This document shows, piece by piece, positions 28,950 to 39,297 of a stretch of DNA of 64,000 nt (the first letter of the stretch is position 1; each line of letters begins with the position of its first letter). This stretch comes from Allolobophora icterica (Eukaryota > Annelida > Clitellata > Crassiclitellata > Lumbricidae): the NCBI GenBank assembly GCA_963556255.1, contig OY744613.1, forward strand, positions 51,994,949 through 52,058,948. The letters run 5' to 3'. The translations under genes and the position numbers were made by a program. The notes under the pieces were generated by a model. The model worked only from the letters and a program-made list of their open reading frames with translations, made no database searches and was not told the origin of the DNA.

Positions 28950-29375
28950 TAATTTGTATATTGTATTGAGGACACTATACATTAGTGTAAGGACAGTACT
29001 ACTGTAAGCCTGTGTTTGTATTGGCGTCACGAAATCATGACGTGACGTGATGACGTCACGTAATGAGGAAGCGTCAGTATGCTGCATTGAGGGCGCTAAA
29101 CATTAGGGTAGGAACAGTATTAAAAGCCTATGTTTGTATGTGGCGTCTTGACATCATAGCGACATGTCATGCCATGACGTCACGTTATGAAGGCACGTCA
29201 TGAGGAAGTACAACAAATAATAACATTTCAGTTAATATTAATAATAATAATGACCTTCTCGTGCATTCTATGTGCTTATTAACTTTTATTCAAATTAAAT
29301 AATAACTTCTATGGGGTCAAAATTGTACCAACGCCCTTAGTTGTATAGTTTTTTTCCAGCCCAACGGAGGGTTAA
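28950..29375. mobile_element. Duplicated piece and end of a third piggyBac-like family
   Basis: A segment beginning TTGAGGACACTATACATTAG at ~28964 is repeated imperfectly at ~29085. The block ends in TATGGGGTCAAAATTGTACC then GCCCAACGGAGGG directly before TTAA (29376-). It matches 43620-43907, where the palindrome reads GGGGTCAAAATTGACCCC. Only the right end is identifiable. Confidence 0.55.
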
Positions 29376-29688
29376 ATAAGCGGCAGTTCAATCGGTAGAG
29401 GACAGGAGAGATAGTTATATAATCCAATTTTACTTCAAGCATTTTCTTTTACGTGTTCGCCATTTTAGTGCACTCCAAAAGAATAAAAATCCAGTTCTAG
29501 AAATTTCATCTTAAGCTGGTTATGCGTTCGAATTATCTTCATATTTCATACCACTATCTTACAAAATAGGGTTAACGTTTGGTTTTTATTAAATATTACA
29601 TATTTGCGGAGCATCACCTGCAATTTTACTGTTTATTTTTTTTTTAATGAAACATGCAAAGATTTTTTTTTCAATTTTACTGTTTACA

Positions 29689-29689
<1 letters not shown>

Positions 29690-29749
<60 letters not shown>

Positions 29750-29762
29750 GTGATTGATTGTT
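29690..29762. repeat. (GATT)n microsatellite
   Basis: About 17 tandem TTGA/GATT tetramers, with one interruption (GAGTGATT) near the end. Confidence 0.97.
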
Positions 29763-30006
29763 TTTGTCACCCTGTCCAGCTGAAATCCTACACTTAAAGT
29801 TTGTACCAGACGAGATGGCGATTAGTGTGACATAGTGATAATAGGTTTTAATAATTTTCTGGAAATCATTCTGTAGTAATGCGAAAGGTGTAAAGGTTTA
29901 CGGTGCCGCGGTCGCAACCGTATGCAATATAAACATTATGGCCGTCCCAGAATTGGATAGAATAGAGTGCTACAAATTTTCAACCTACCTCTGCTCAAGT
30001 AATTAA

Positions 30007-31060
30007 CCCTGTGACGTTCTTGGGGTGCATTTGCACCCCTAGTCACACTTTGTTCCTTTGTTTCGCCCAGAAGGACTCATGATAATTATGACGCCTACAT
30101 TTTATGACTTTTCCTTATTTATGAGGATGCACTTAACTATATTTGCCTATAATTGTACCCCTCAACATTTCTGATAATTTTGAGGTTTATACATTGCGGT
30201 CCTCGGGGTGCAAATGCACCCCATGTGTTATATTGCGGCATTTATAAGTCAATTATCTAACTTGGCATTTTTATATCTATGGACTCCTTTCTTAGATTAC
30301 ATATTCTTTGTTGCCAGACAGGAAGTGCGTATATTTATAAGAGATAACAACAATGGCGACTATAAAAAAAGATAATATTCGAATTTTTACCGCAGAACAG
30401 GCAAGGAAGCTTATATTAGAATCAGAAAGTCAGTCATCAGAATCATGTTCAAAACCACAATTCATGAATGCATTGAACAACAGCATGAATCACAAGGCGA
30501 TGCTCGAGATGATGCGACACAAAACAATTATGAAGAGCAGAACAATGGCCATGGCGGTGCAGACAATGCTGTGAGGAAGAGAAAGCAGGGTCGTTGCATT
30601 CTGTGTGACCGCAGTAAAGACAAGAAATCGCGTACTACGTGTCATAGGTGTGGTTCATTTGCTTGCGCAGACCATTTAGTCGCACTTTGCACAGGCTGTG
30701 CATGAGTGTGCAAAGTAGATAAGGAAAACTTATTGGATATCTTGCAATATTGCTTTCTCATCTGTAGGCCTTACACTAATCAGTGTTACAATTGTGTTGT
30801 ACAGAAAACTTTCAAATAGTTGTGGTGTAAAAGTGTACATTTTTCGACATGTTGCTTTGACGCCATGTCATGACGTCATATGACGTAATAAATTGTCTTA
30901 GAATTTACTTGAATAAAACTACTTTTGAGTCTTTGTCTGTGCTCCAATTATTTATAGTATTATATGATTCGATTGATTCAAATACATCGAGAATACATTG
31001 GGGTGCATTTGCACCCCCGAGACCTTGAGTGTAGGCCAAGGTAGCGAAACCTTCTGAGGG
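30007..31060 (+). mobile_element. Internally deleted piggyBac-type element
   Basis: Perfect TTAA flanks (30003-30006, 31061-31064) and ends CCCTGTGACGTTC and CCTTCTGAGGG. The subterminal palindrome GGGGTGCATTTGCACCCC occurs near each end (30019, 30999), with a third, CGGGGTGCAAATGCACCCCA, at 30205. It contains the transposase remnant at 30353-30705. Confidence 0.92.
30353..30705 (+). pseudogene. piggyBac transposase remnant (N-terminus joined to C-terminal zinc domain)
   Basis: The first frame starts MATIKKDNIRIFTAEQARKL, an N-terminal type sequence. After a frame change the second ends in GRCILCDRSKDKKSRTTC then HRCGSFACADH and CTGCA, the cysteine-rich C-terminal domain. The whole catalytic core (DDD) is missing, so the element cannot move itself. 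Confidence 0.75.
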
Positions 31061-31601
31061 TTAAGCAAGTGAGTAATGGTTCATGAACGTAATATTTAAT
31101 GCCGAAAAATTAAGTTTCATTAAAAAGTTGACACAATATTTTAAAAGGTTCAAAATTAACTGTCAAACGAACACTAAAAATATTTTTGCACAAGTGTTGT
31201 AATGTATATTATGTATATATTACCAAAATGAAACTGTTCTTCTTTTACAGAGCCACTGCTTCCATTGACAGAAGTGAAAGCCAGAGTTCTAGAAGAGCTT
31301 GAGGGAGAGTTTGAATGACCAGAGGGAGAGTTTGAAGAGAATTACAGGAAAATTCACCACACACGAAAATTGATTGCAACTTACGCAAGTATTGACTTAA
31401 CCAACACTTTAAGTTTTCTATTACAGCAAATGAGGACCTTGTTCAGAAAATGTATTTGTGAATTTTAGAAATTCTTCGTTTATTTGTACAATAAAAATTC
31501 ACAAAACCCCAACACATGTGCACCAAGACTTTCATAATAACTCACCGTAAAATCAACTGGTATACGATTAATGAAGAGCAGGTTTATGTCAATCAGGGAT
31601 A

Positions 31602-32954
31602 ATGGAGGAAATCAACAGAGACAAGACAATAGAACAAATGACAATGGGCACAAATGACAGACCATATAAATGTGAATTATGTGAAAAAGCGTTCAAAAAA
31701 AGATGCAATCTAAAAGACCACACAAGAATCCACACTGGAGAAAGACCATACAAATGTGAATTCTGTGGAAAGGGATTTCTTCTAAATAGTCAACTAAAAA
31801 CCCACACAAGAATCCACACTGGAGAAAAACCACACACATGTCAGTTATGTGGAAAATCATTTGCAACAGGATGGCAACTAAAAAACCACACAGCAGTCCA
31901 CACTGGGAAAAAAGCTTACAACTGTGAATTATGTGAAAAAGCATTTACAACAAGTTTTAAGCTAAAATGCCACACAAGAATCCACACTGGAGAAAAGCCA
32001 TACAAATGTGAGTTATGTGAAAAAACATTTGGAACTCCTTCTAAACTACGTCATCACAAACGAGTGCATACAGGATATAAGGAAGATAAGCGATACAAAT
32101 GCCAATACTGTCAGAAAACGTTTACAAGGTCTAACCATTTGAATTACCACACAAAAATTCACAATGGAGAAAAACCACACAACTGTCCGGTATGTGACAA
32201 AGCATTTAGAGTGAAGTCCCATCTACATCAGCATAAGCAAGTACATACAGGAGAAAAATCATACAAATGCCAATACTGTCAAAAGGCATTTATAAGGTCG
32301 GCACAGCTGAATGATCACACGAGAACTCACAGTGGGGAAAAGCCATACAAATGCATATTATGTGGGAAAACATTTGCGTCACGCAGGTCCATAAAATACC
32401 ACACAAGATCTCACACTGGAGAAAGACCATTCAAGTGCAGTTTCTGCCAGAATACATTTGTAAGCAGTCGGAAACTCAAAGTCCACATGATGATCCACAC
32501 TGGACAAAAACCGTACAAATGTCATCTGTGTCAGAAAACATTTACTTCTAGTAGTTATTTGAAAATCCATGAGAGGAAGCACACTGGAGAGAAACCCTAT
32601 AAGTGTGAAGTATGCAACAAAGTTTTCACTCAAGAGGGCCAGCTTAATAGGCATTCAACTATTCACTCAGCAGAATTTTGCCACAAAGGGTTTAGAAGGG
32701 TTGATAGTCTGTTAAGTCATGCCAGAACACAAACAATGGAAAACGAATGTATGAAATTCTTTGGAAATGACAGATCATCTGTTTCTGATATTCAGCCTTT
32801 CCTGGTTAAACCATTTGGATGTGGAATCTGTGACAAAATGTTTGAAATAGAAAAAGTATTTCTGGGACATTGTTATGAGCTTTGCTATTGTCCAGTGGAT
32901 GCTGATTTTGCGATACTCTTTGAGGATCAGCCTCTGGATTGGTCTGATTTATAA
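31602..32954 (+). CDS. C2H2 zinc-finger gene B1 (12 fingers + terminal C2HC module)
   Basis: 450 codons in one open exon. Twelve regular C2H2 fingers (residues about 25-360) with TGEKP linkers are followed by a degenerate finger (EFCHKGFRRVDSLLSHARTQ). Then comes FLVKPFGCGICDKMFEIE, HCYELC and CPVDADFAILF. The last module places its ligands as C-x2-C-x12-H-x4-C. The protein is expected to be a nuclear sequence-specific DNA-binding factor; no KRAB, SCAN, BTB or ZAD domain is visible in this exon. It shares upstream sequence with B2 and the terminal module with all paralogs. No stop or frameshift is present, so this is the best candidate functional gene of the cluster together with B2. Confidence 0.85.
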   Translation: MEEINRDKTIEQMTMGTNDRPYKCELCEKAFKKRCNLKDHTRIHTGERPYKCEFCGKGFLLNSQLKTHTRIHTGEKPHTCQLCGKSFATGWQLKNHTAVHTGKKAYNCELCEKAFTTSFKLKCHTRIHTGEKPYKCELCEKTFGTPSKLRHHKRVHTGYKEDKRYKCQYCQKTFTRSNHLNYHTKIHNGEKPHNCPVCDKAFRVKSHLHQHKQVHTGEKSYKCQYCQKAFIRSAQLNDHTRTHSGEKPYKCILCGKTFASRRSIKYHTRSHTGERPFKCSFCQNTFVSSRKLKVHMMIHTGQKPYKCHLCQKTFTSSSYLKIHERKHTGEKPYKCEVCNKVFTQEGQLNRHSTIHSAEFCHKGFRRVDSLLSHARTQTMENECMKFFGNDRSSVSDIQPFLVKPFGCGICDKMFEIEKVFLGHCYELCYCPVDADFAILFEDQPLDWSDL

Positions 32955-33139
32955 AAAGTCCTTGGATACGAAAACTCTTTCCATACTTCAGATATTTTGT
33001 GTTTTCTTTAGAGAGAGTTGCTGCAAAACGTAAATTACACACGCAAATAAGTTTCATTTTATAGCATAGAGACTGTGTAGAAAATCATCTTAGAGCATGT
33101 TGTGCACATTTCTGTTACTTTTCCAAACAGAATTCACAT

Positions 33140-33856
33140 ATCGTATATCATCATCATCCTCATCATCAGTTCCTGACGCCAGCCATATGGCGGCGATGGG
33201 TACGAATAAATGATTTCCATTGTCCTCGGTCATTTGTCAAGTCTATTGCCCCCCTAGTGTTAGTCCAAGTAATGTTATGTCCTCAGTTATATTATCTATC
33301 CAGCGTAGTCTTGTTCTGCCTTTGTTCTTTCCATTTCGAATCTTGCATGTAGTGCGCTGTGTGGGATTCGCTCAACTGGCATTCTCTCTAGGCCTACATG
33401 TCCAAACCATCGCAGTCTTCGTTGAACGACTTTGTCTAGCAGAGTTGTTTTTATGCCTAATGATTGTCTTACGTCATCGTTTCTTATTTTCTGCAGTCTT
33501 GCAATCCCTGCGATCTTTCGCAGCCTGCTCATTTCTGCTGTAAGAATTCTCATTTGTTTTCGCATTGTCAAACATTCCGATCCATGTAGGAAAATGGGTT
33601 GTATCATTGTCTCATATATTTTTGTCTTGGGATTCTTTGTTAATTCTCTGCTCCTCCATATCCTGTTCATTTTTTCAAATGCTTGTGAAGCGTGTCCAAT
33701 TCTTCTTTGTATATCTTTTCCGTTGCTGCCATCAGCGTTTATTAGCCCTCCTAGATAGACAAATTGTTCTACTTGCTCCATAGCCTCTTCTTGGATTGTG
33801 GTAGTTATTGGCGTCTTTTCAATCACCATTGTTTTAGTTTTCTCTGTGCTGATCAT
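33140..33856 (-). pseudogene. LINE reverse-transcriptase C-terminal fragment
   Basis: The minus-strand frame (33856-33296) reads EQFVYLGGLINADGSNGKDI, then IFLHGSECLTMRKQMRILTA and VQRRLRWFGHVGLERMP. Past a frame change comes the usual tail (DRGQWKSFIRTHRRHMAG). The 3' end has an (ATC)n run at 33147-33168. It is the 3' part of an RTE/CR1-like element, inserted just downstream of B1. Confidence 0.82.
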
Positions 33857-33897
33857 TAACCCAAATTATATGCAAAAAATATGTAATCTGAGGTAAG

Positions 33898-34000
33898 TAA
33901 AGTCGACGCCATGCCACAGATCAGCTCTACTAAATTTCTTGGCGTTTTTGTTGATGAGCATTTGACATGGAATGTGCACATAAAAACTGTATGTCTGGAT
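33898..34000 (+). pseudogene. Short LINE reverse-transcriptase fragment
   Basis: MPQISSTKFLGVFVDEHLTW followed by NVHIKTV is the thumb-side region typical of Jockey/CR1-type reverse transcriptases. It is only about 30 codons long, on the opposite strand from the preceding fragment. Confidence 0.55.
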
Positions 34001-34284
34001 GTACTTATGCATGTATGGATGGCTTCCAGGAGTAAATAGTCGAATTTGTGTTCCTTTGTCAGCAGCAATAGCACATGGGACCATAGGACCTGATATTCCA
34101 ATGTAGGCCTACTTCGTGAATTTTTTATGCATGTAAAACCTAGATTTTACATGGCATAGAAGTGGCATACAACATAAGGATATACACATGCAAGACGTAT
34201 ACAGCCAATATGGGCAAATTTCATATTATGGTTGTGATGTTTTCACCATACGACGTTCCTGTAGGCTATACGAAGACTGCGGAG

Positions 34285-34700
34285 GAGTCACGACAAATGG
34301 TTCATGGACAACATTGTTTACCGACAAATGGTTCACGACAAATGGTTCACAATCTATTTTCATCGAGAATCCAGCTTCTAGTTTCACTAAATATATTCAG
34401 CGATAATCCAGCTTCTAGTTTGAGTCATATTTTCATCGGCCACCCAGCTTGTAGTTTGAGCTATGTTTCATCGCTCATCCAGCTTCTAGTTTTAGATCTA
34501 TTTTCATCGACCATCCATCTGCTAACTATATTTGAATTTTACTATCAACTGTTTTCATCGCTCATCCAGTTTCTAGTTTGAGCTGGATTATCTTTGAATA
34601 TAGAGCTGAAACTAGGAGCTGGATTCTCGATGAAAATATAGCTCACTAGAAGCTGGAAGATCGTGAACCTTTTGTCTGTGAACCATTTGTCATGAACTAT
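34285..34700. mobile_element. Foldback element with GACAAATGGTTCAC arms (family E), copy 1
   Basis: Arms are made of GACAAATGGTTCAC/GTGAACCATTTGTC repeats. The interior is the ~36-bp core, first in reverse orientation (CATCCAGCTTCTAGTTTGAG) and then forward (GATGAAAATATAGCTCA), so the element is a hairpin. Exact ends and duplication could not be fixed. Confidence 0.7.
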
Positions 34701-35330
34701 TATTTTCTCATGGAACCGATTGAGGACATGTAGGCCCCTACGTGAGTCCGAGGTAGAGATGAAGAGTTAGTCGTTAGGGATATGGAGGGGTTAGCGATTT
34801 TCTTGATTTTCTCAAGAATGCCTAGGATGATGAATTTTGTTTGGGTTTTGGAAGGATTAAGGCAGAGTAGGTTGGATGACATTCACTCAGAGACTGTAGA
34901 TTAAGCACGTTGAGCAATTGTGCGACTGAGGTGGGAAAAGAGCCTGGAGTGAAGATGTGTTGAGTTGGGTGTCGTAAAATGCATAGAGACGATGGTCGAC
35001 AAAGGAGGATTCTATGAGTTGGCTTAATGATGTCCACTTGGGATACATGATGAGTGGACCCAGGACACAATAAGACAGTGGGAGGAGTTGTAAGCAGTGG
35101 CTGGAGGCTTCAACAGAGAAGGATCTGGAGAAAACGTAGGACTGGAACCTGAGTAGAACAATGCCAGAGACGCCAACCTAGAAGACAGACAATGAAGAAG
35201 ACTCGACGCTGTGATCAATGGTGTGAAATGCGGACGGATGAGATGTCGAGGAGAAAGAGGCAGGAGACTTAATTGTTGATGGCTGACGGCAGAGACCAGT
35301 TTATTGTACAGCGAGACAAGCAGAGTTTCT
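34700..35330 (-). pseudogene. LINE reverse-transcriptase remnant (CR1/Rex-like)
   Basis: Minus-strand fragments in several frames: LLHCLSSRLASLALF, SRSFSVEA-like, then LNPSKTQTKFIILGILEKIK. Order and spacing match the palm and thumb of non-LTR reverse transcriptases. The YADD region is not intact. A paralogous copy lies at 41529-41960, also next to a family E element. Confidence 0.65.
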
Positions 35331-36033
35331 GTTGAGAGGCGTTTAGTGAAACCACGTGGGTGTGTGTTGGATTAGCTTATAAGTTCAGTCTGCAGTTCCT
35401 TAGCCACTGACAACTAACTGTGATTAAGCGAATTATAAGGTAAATTTAAGTAAGGAAGTATATTCTTCAAGAACCGCCTGCAAACGCACTGCGGGTAACA
35501 TACATGTTATGCACAAAAGAGGCGCAAGAAACAAAGGAAATACAATAAAAGAAAAATGCAATTGGAAAATGTTATTAGAAAAGTGTTATTAGAAAAATGT
35601 TATTAGAAAACTGTCCTTAAATAGAGAAGGAAAGCGTCTCAGATACTCTAAGTACTCTAATCACAAGACCAAGGGGACGGCCAAACCCCAGCCAGTGGTT
35701 TACAGATACAGCATTCTGATTATAAAACCCCTCCTGCTCAGCGCGTCACACCTGGGGATTTCACGGTTGTGCAGGCGAGGGCGAAGCGCATTATGCACAA
35801 GTCTTAATTGGGGGCAGCAAGGCATGAAGGACATGTGCAGGGTTGCACAGAACGGCGGCAAAGAGAGCGCTGTCAGCCCTCTCACAGAGTGCATCAAAGG
35901 AGTCGGCATCTTCTGGTAAATTTGCATTTGAAACTGTTGTAATATCTTTGAGTGAGGGTTTGGGTTCATCACAACCCCTTGTGCATGAAGAAGCCGGTTC
36001 TGGTACTGACTTGGACTATAATATCATTATTTC
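35331..36033. other. Spacer with a LINE 3' end and duplicated flank
   Basis: A minus-strand frame at 35700-35800 reads LRPRLHNREIPRCDALSRRG then FIIRMLYL, the C-terminal end of a CR1-like reverse transcriptase. TCTTTGAGTGAGGGTTTGGG (35948-) is repeated at 42070, marking a segmental duplication of family E element + LINE + flank. No host gene is seen. Confidence 0.5.
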
Positions 36034-36035
36034 TA

Positions 36036-37019
36036 CACCGTGTCTCAAAATAAACTGTGCAAAATTGTTTCTGTCAGAACTTCGTCAAATTTCCATCAAT
36101 TTAAAAAAATTTTGGTAGGTAGATGGCAAAATGGCTGAAATTTTATGCTATACATAAATTTTCCACCTCACCTGACTCATGTCACCGCACTACCTTGTTA
36201 AACACAGATGTACCAATTTCTTATATAACGCTTAAATTTTAACAACTAACGTCTCGAAACTAGGCTGCACTGAAATCCATTTCATCGAGACAGGTGTCAA
36301 TGTGAATGGGGCCTACTATTGCGACAACCTTCTTGCCCAGAAGCTACTGCCAGACATACGCCGGATATCCCAGGACGAGTTTTTTGTCTTTCAACAGGAT
36401 GGCGCCCCGGCGCATCGAGCACGCGACACTGTCTCTTTCCTTGAGCGAGAAACGCCCGACTTCATACCTCCAACACTGTGGTCGCCGAATTCACCGGATC
36501 TTAACCCAGTCGACTATAGCATATGGAGTGTGCTGCAGGAAAAGGTTTACCGCTCCAGGATAGCCAACGTCGACGAACTCAAAATGCGTCTGATCGACGA
36601 GTGGGCGCGCTTTGACCAGTCGATCGTTGATGCTGCTATCAGTCAATGGCGTTGCCATCTAAGCGCTTGTGTCCGTGTAAGCGGGGCACATTTCGAGCAC
36701 CAATTCTAACACTTTTAAGCAGATCTGTCATAACAATTAAAAACCCTGCTAAGTAAACCATATTTTACTTTACTGCGTGCTAATTAAGTCGTCAGATAGT
36801 TTGTTGCATGTAATAAGATTTAAGCGTTATATAAGAAATTGGCACATCTGTGTTTAACAAGGTAGTGCGATGACGTGAGTCAGGTGAGGTAGAAAATTTA
36901 TGTATAGCATAAAATTTCAGCCATTTTGCCATCTACCTACCAAGAATTATTAAAATTGGTGGAAATTTGACGAAGTTCTGACAGAAACAATTTTGCACAG
37001 TTTATTTTGAGACACGGTG
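36036..37019 (+). mobile_element. Deleted mariner-type element with ~200-bp inverted repeats
   Basis: Flanked by TA (36034-36035 and 37020-37021). The ends CACCGTGTCTCAAAATAAAC are inverted and the inverted repeat extends about 200 bp (36036-36240 against 36818-37019) with few mismatches. It encloses a C-terminal transposase fragment. Confidence 0.93.
36302..36709 (+). pseudogene. mariner/IS630 transposase, C-terminal half
   Basis: 135 codons without a stop. The second catalytic Asp is in FFVFQQDGAPAHRARD and the third acidic residue in SPDLNPVDYSIWSVLQ, the Tc1/mariner DDD/DDE pattern. The N-terminal DNA-binding domain and the first catalytic Asp are absent, so the protein cannot act alone. 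The clean frame suggests loss by internal deletion rather than long decay. Confidence 0.85.
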
Positions 37020-37607
37020 TATATATAGCAAAATAGCAAGATATAGGAATATAGGTAGGATGTAATTTGATTGTTTCTTATATTTGTAATTTAGTGAAAT
37101 GTCAGATTGTAGTTTACTCAAATACCTTAGTCAGCATTTGTAATCCGGCAGCAAGTATTGTTGCGGCCAGTTGTATTTCAAAATGAAAAGTAATTAAGCT
37201 GATGGAGCTGTTAATTCTTCAAGCTGAACAGTAGAAAACGAAAGGACTAATCGTGCACGCGTTAACGTTGTCGTATGTGGTAAATGTAAACGTGCACGTT
37301 TTTATAAGACGACTGTCCGTCCATGGTCTCGACGCTGTTCATATTCCTGGTATTCGTTCTTCTATTGTTTGAAAAAGGAAACACTAGCTGATAAACTGCA
37401 GCATAGAACAACGTTAGACAGTTTTCAGAAGTAGATAATGTTGAGTATGGTGTTCGGGAAATGAAGTCCAATGAAACGATCGGGCAAGATCTTTCACCAC
37501 CGCTTCCCGGTTGTCTAACTTATGAGGACTTTACTGAGGCCACGCTAGTTTATGTTTCATATTTATTGAACAAAAAAGTTAGGCCTAATTCATCTTACTT
37601 TTAGCAC

Positions 37608-37978
37608 AGTATAGATAATTACACAGTACGTCGACTCCCGGCCGATGCAGCAGTCAGAATGTGTGACCGACCACCATTTTGAAACTGAGCCGTTTACACG
37701 CCGATACACCAGAATCCATAACATCAAATATTTTTAAACGTTGCAACAACATTCAGGACAACGCGCCAATACACCGGAATCTATCACATAAAATATTTTT
37801 TAAACGTTACAACAACATTGAGGACTTCATTAGAATAAACAATATTATTTTTAACGTTAATTTCAGCTTAAATCTTTAATTCAAAAGCTCAGTTTCAAAA
37901 TGGCGTCACCCCAAAAACTGGCCAACAGGCAGCGATGGGAGTCGACGTACTGTGTAGGCCTAATTATTGATACTGTGC
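37608..37978. mobile_element. Short element with CACAGTA...GTCGACTC inverted ends
   Basis: Inverted ends CACAGTATAGATAATTACAC (left) and the matching TACTGTG (right), with ACAGTACGTCGACTC on both sides. The interior has two inverted CAAAATGGCG/ACGTTACAACAACATT segments. The flanks CTTTTAG/CTTTGAG may be a mutated duplication. It is the shorter relative of 13664-15660. Confidence 0.65.
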
Positions 37979-38198
37979 TTTGAGTTAGCTTGATTTTAAA
38001 ACTAATCGCCAGAACTCCAGCGTTTTTAGTTGTTTTATCCAACTTTCAGTTTTTGTCTTTTGATTTACGTGAACGACATTTTGGATAACTGGACAAGGAG
38101 AATATCGCATTTCTTATGCTGGTAAGTAGTTAGCTTTACATTTATTTATTATAACTTTATCATTAAAAATATACCAAAAATATTCTGGACTTTATATG

Positions 38199-38442
38199 GG
38201 TAATACTGCAAACGGCGGTCCCAAATTATAAAATTAAATAAATCCTGGGTTTGAGCGATGAAAACTTTTCATAGTAAAACTTAAACTAGAAGTTGGAAGA
38301 GTGATGAAAATCTAGCTCACACTAGAAGTTGGATCATCGATGAAAACATAACTGAAACTAGAAGTGGGATCAACGACGATTATTTTTTATGCGCTATAGG
38401 CTACCGATTTTATAATTTGGGACCGCCGTTTGCAGTATTACC
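38199..38442. mobile_element. GGTAA-type foldback MITE, family K
   Basis: Perfect inverted ends about 36 bp long that begin GGTAATACTGCAAACGGCGG and have AAATTAT at position 25. Perfect 8-bp duplication TTTATATG (38191-38198 and 38443-38450). The core is three to four ~36-bp units (GATGAAAAC...ACTAGAAGTTGGA). It sits in the A2 intron, 77 bp after the splice donor. Confidence 0.95.
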
Positions 38443-39297
38443 TTTATATGTTTTTTATAGCATTTTGATATTCGGATTGAAACTTAAAACTCATCTCTTT
38501 CAAAAGCGTTAGGCCTAGTTCTGGTCACCGTGGTTCTGGTCTCTACCTTGGCTGTTCTCGGTGACAGTCTCTTAAAGTCATTTGGTATTTTATAGATTTG
38601 CGAAAGCAGCAGACTATTTCTTTTATCTTCAGAGAAACAGTGTTTTATGAAATAATAATTAAATTCGCAGTGGTTTAAGAAGCTACTGAGCCCAATATAA
38701 AAACCGTGATTTATCAATTATAGTTACATTTTCCAAAACTGTGGTGTCATTTGAAGTAAAGCCATCACTGTCACAAATTCGGTGGTAAAATCCCGAGTAG
38801 GCCCTATCGGTCGTTTACTTCTAATAATAAATATATTGTTTTAAGTTTTAAGTGAAAGACAATTGCTAATTCTTCTTTTACTAGCGTACGACTTCACTAA
38901 CAAGAGCAGAAGCCGAATACATTAGAAAGAAACTCACAAGTTAAAGAAAATTGACTCATGTGCTTTTCTAGAGAACTGACAGCAAGAAAGCCACAAACTA
39001 TTTAATTGCCAATAAATCATCTTGGAAGATTATGATAAGTATCTTAAAAAATAAAGAAAATCATACCAATTGATATTATAATTATATCATTTTGGAAAAT
39101 TACGATGAGAATTTGTATTTACGAGAAAGCATAACATTCTGTGGAAAAGGATCCGTTGCATAGTGTCAATTTAACTACCTTATGGAGATCCACACTGCTG
39201 AAAACACACAGAATTGTCAAATTTATCAGCTAACATTTTATGAGTAATAAATTTTGTTTGTCCACACAGGAGAGTACGGTAACCATTCAAGTGGAGA

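Larger units (their letters stand above)
29385..31601 (+). other. B1 gene 5' region with acceptor; piggyBac insertion inside
   Basis: Paralogous to 53630-55337 (B2). Shared landmarks are TCGGTAGAGGACAGGAGAG near 29392, CATCACCTGCAA near 29614 and a splice acceptor TTCTTCTTTTACAG ending at 31250. The acceptor is followed by AGCCACTGCTTCCATTGACA. The short reading frame after it (PLLPLTEVKARVLEELEGEF) could be a coding exon but ends in TGA before the finger frame. The element at 30007-31060 interrupts the region. Confidence 0.55.
37140..39297 (+). other. A2 gene 5' region: exon 1, donor, intron, acceptor exon
   Basis: Paralogous to the A1 and A3 5' regions. The donor ATGCTG/GTAAGTAG has its cut after 38121, and the acceptor TTCTTTTACTAG ends at 38884. 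The sequence after the acceptor (CGTACGACTTCACTAAC) matches A1 and A4. Finger remnants at 39140-39297 are broken by stops. Two MITEs sit in the region (37608-37978; 38199-38442). Confidence 0.6.

Noticed and set aside
31693..31944. Minus-strand Cys/Phe/Leu-rich frames opposite zinc-finger exons (also 39881-40120, 55447-55641, 61720-61941)
   Set aside because: Antisense of repeated finger linkers; open by composition only, similar in all paralogs because the sense strand is conserved.
36306..36563. Alternative frame overlapping the mariner transposase
   Set aside because: Out-of-frame shadow of the transposase, which has both catalytic motifs.
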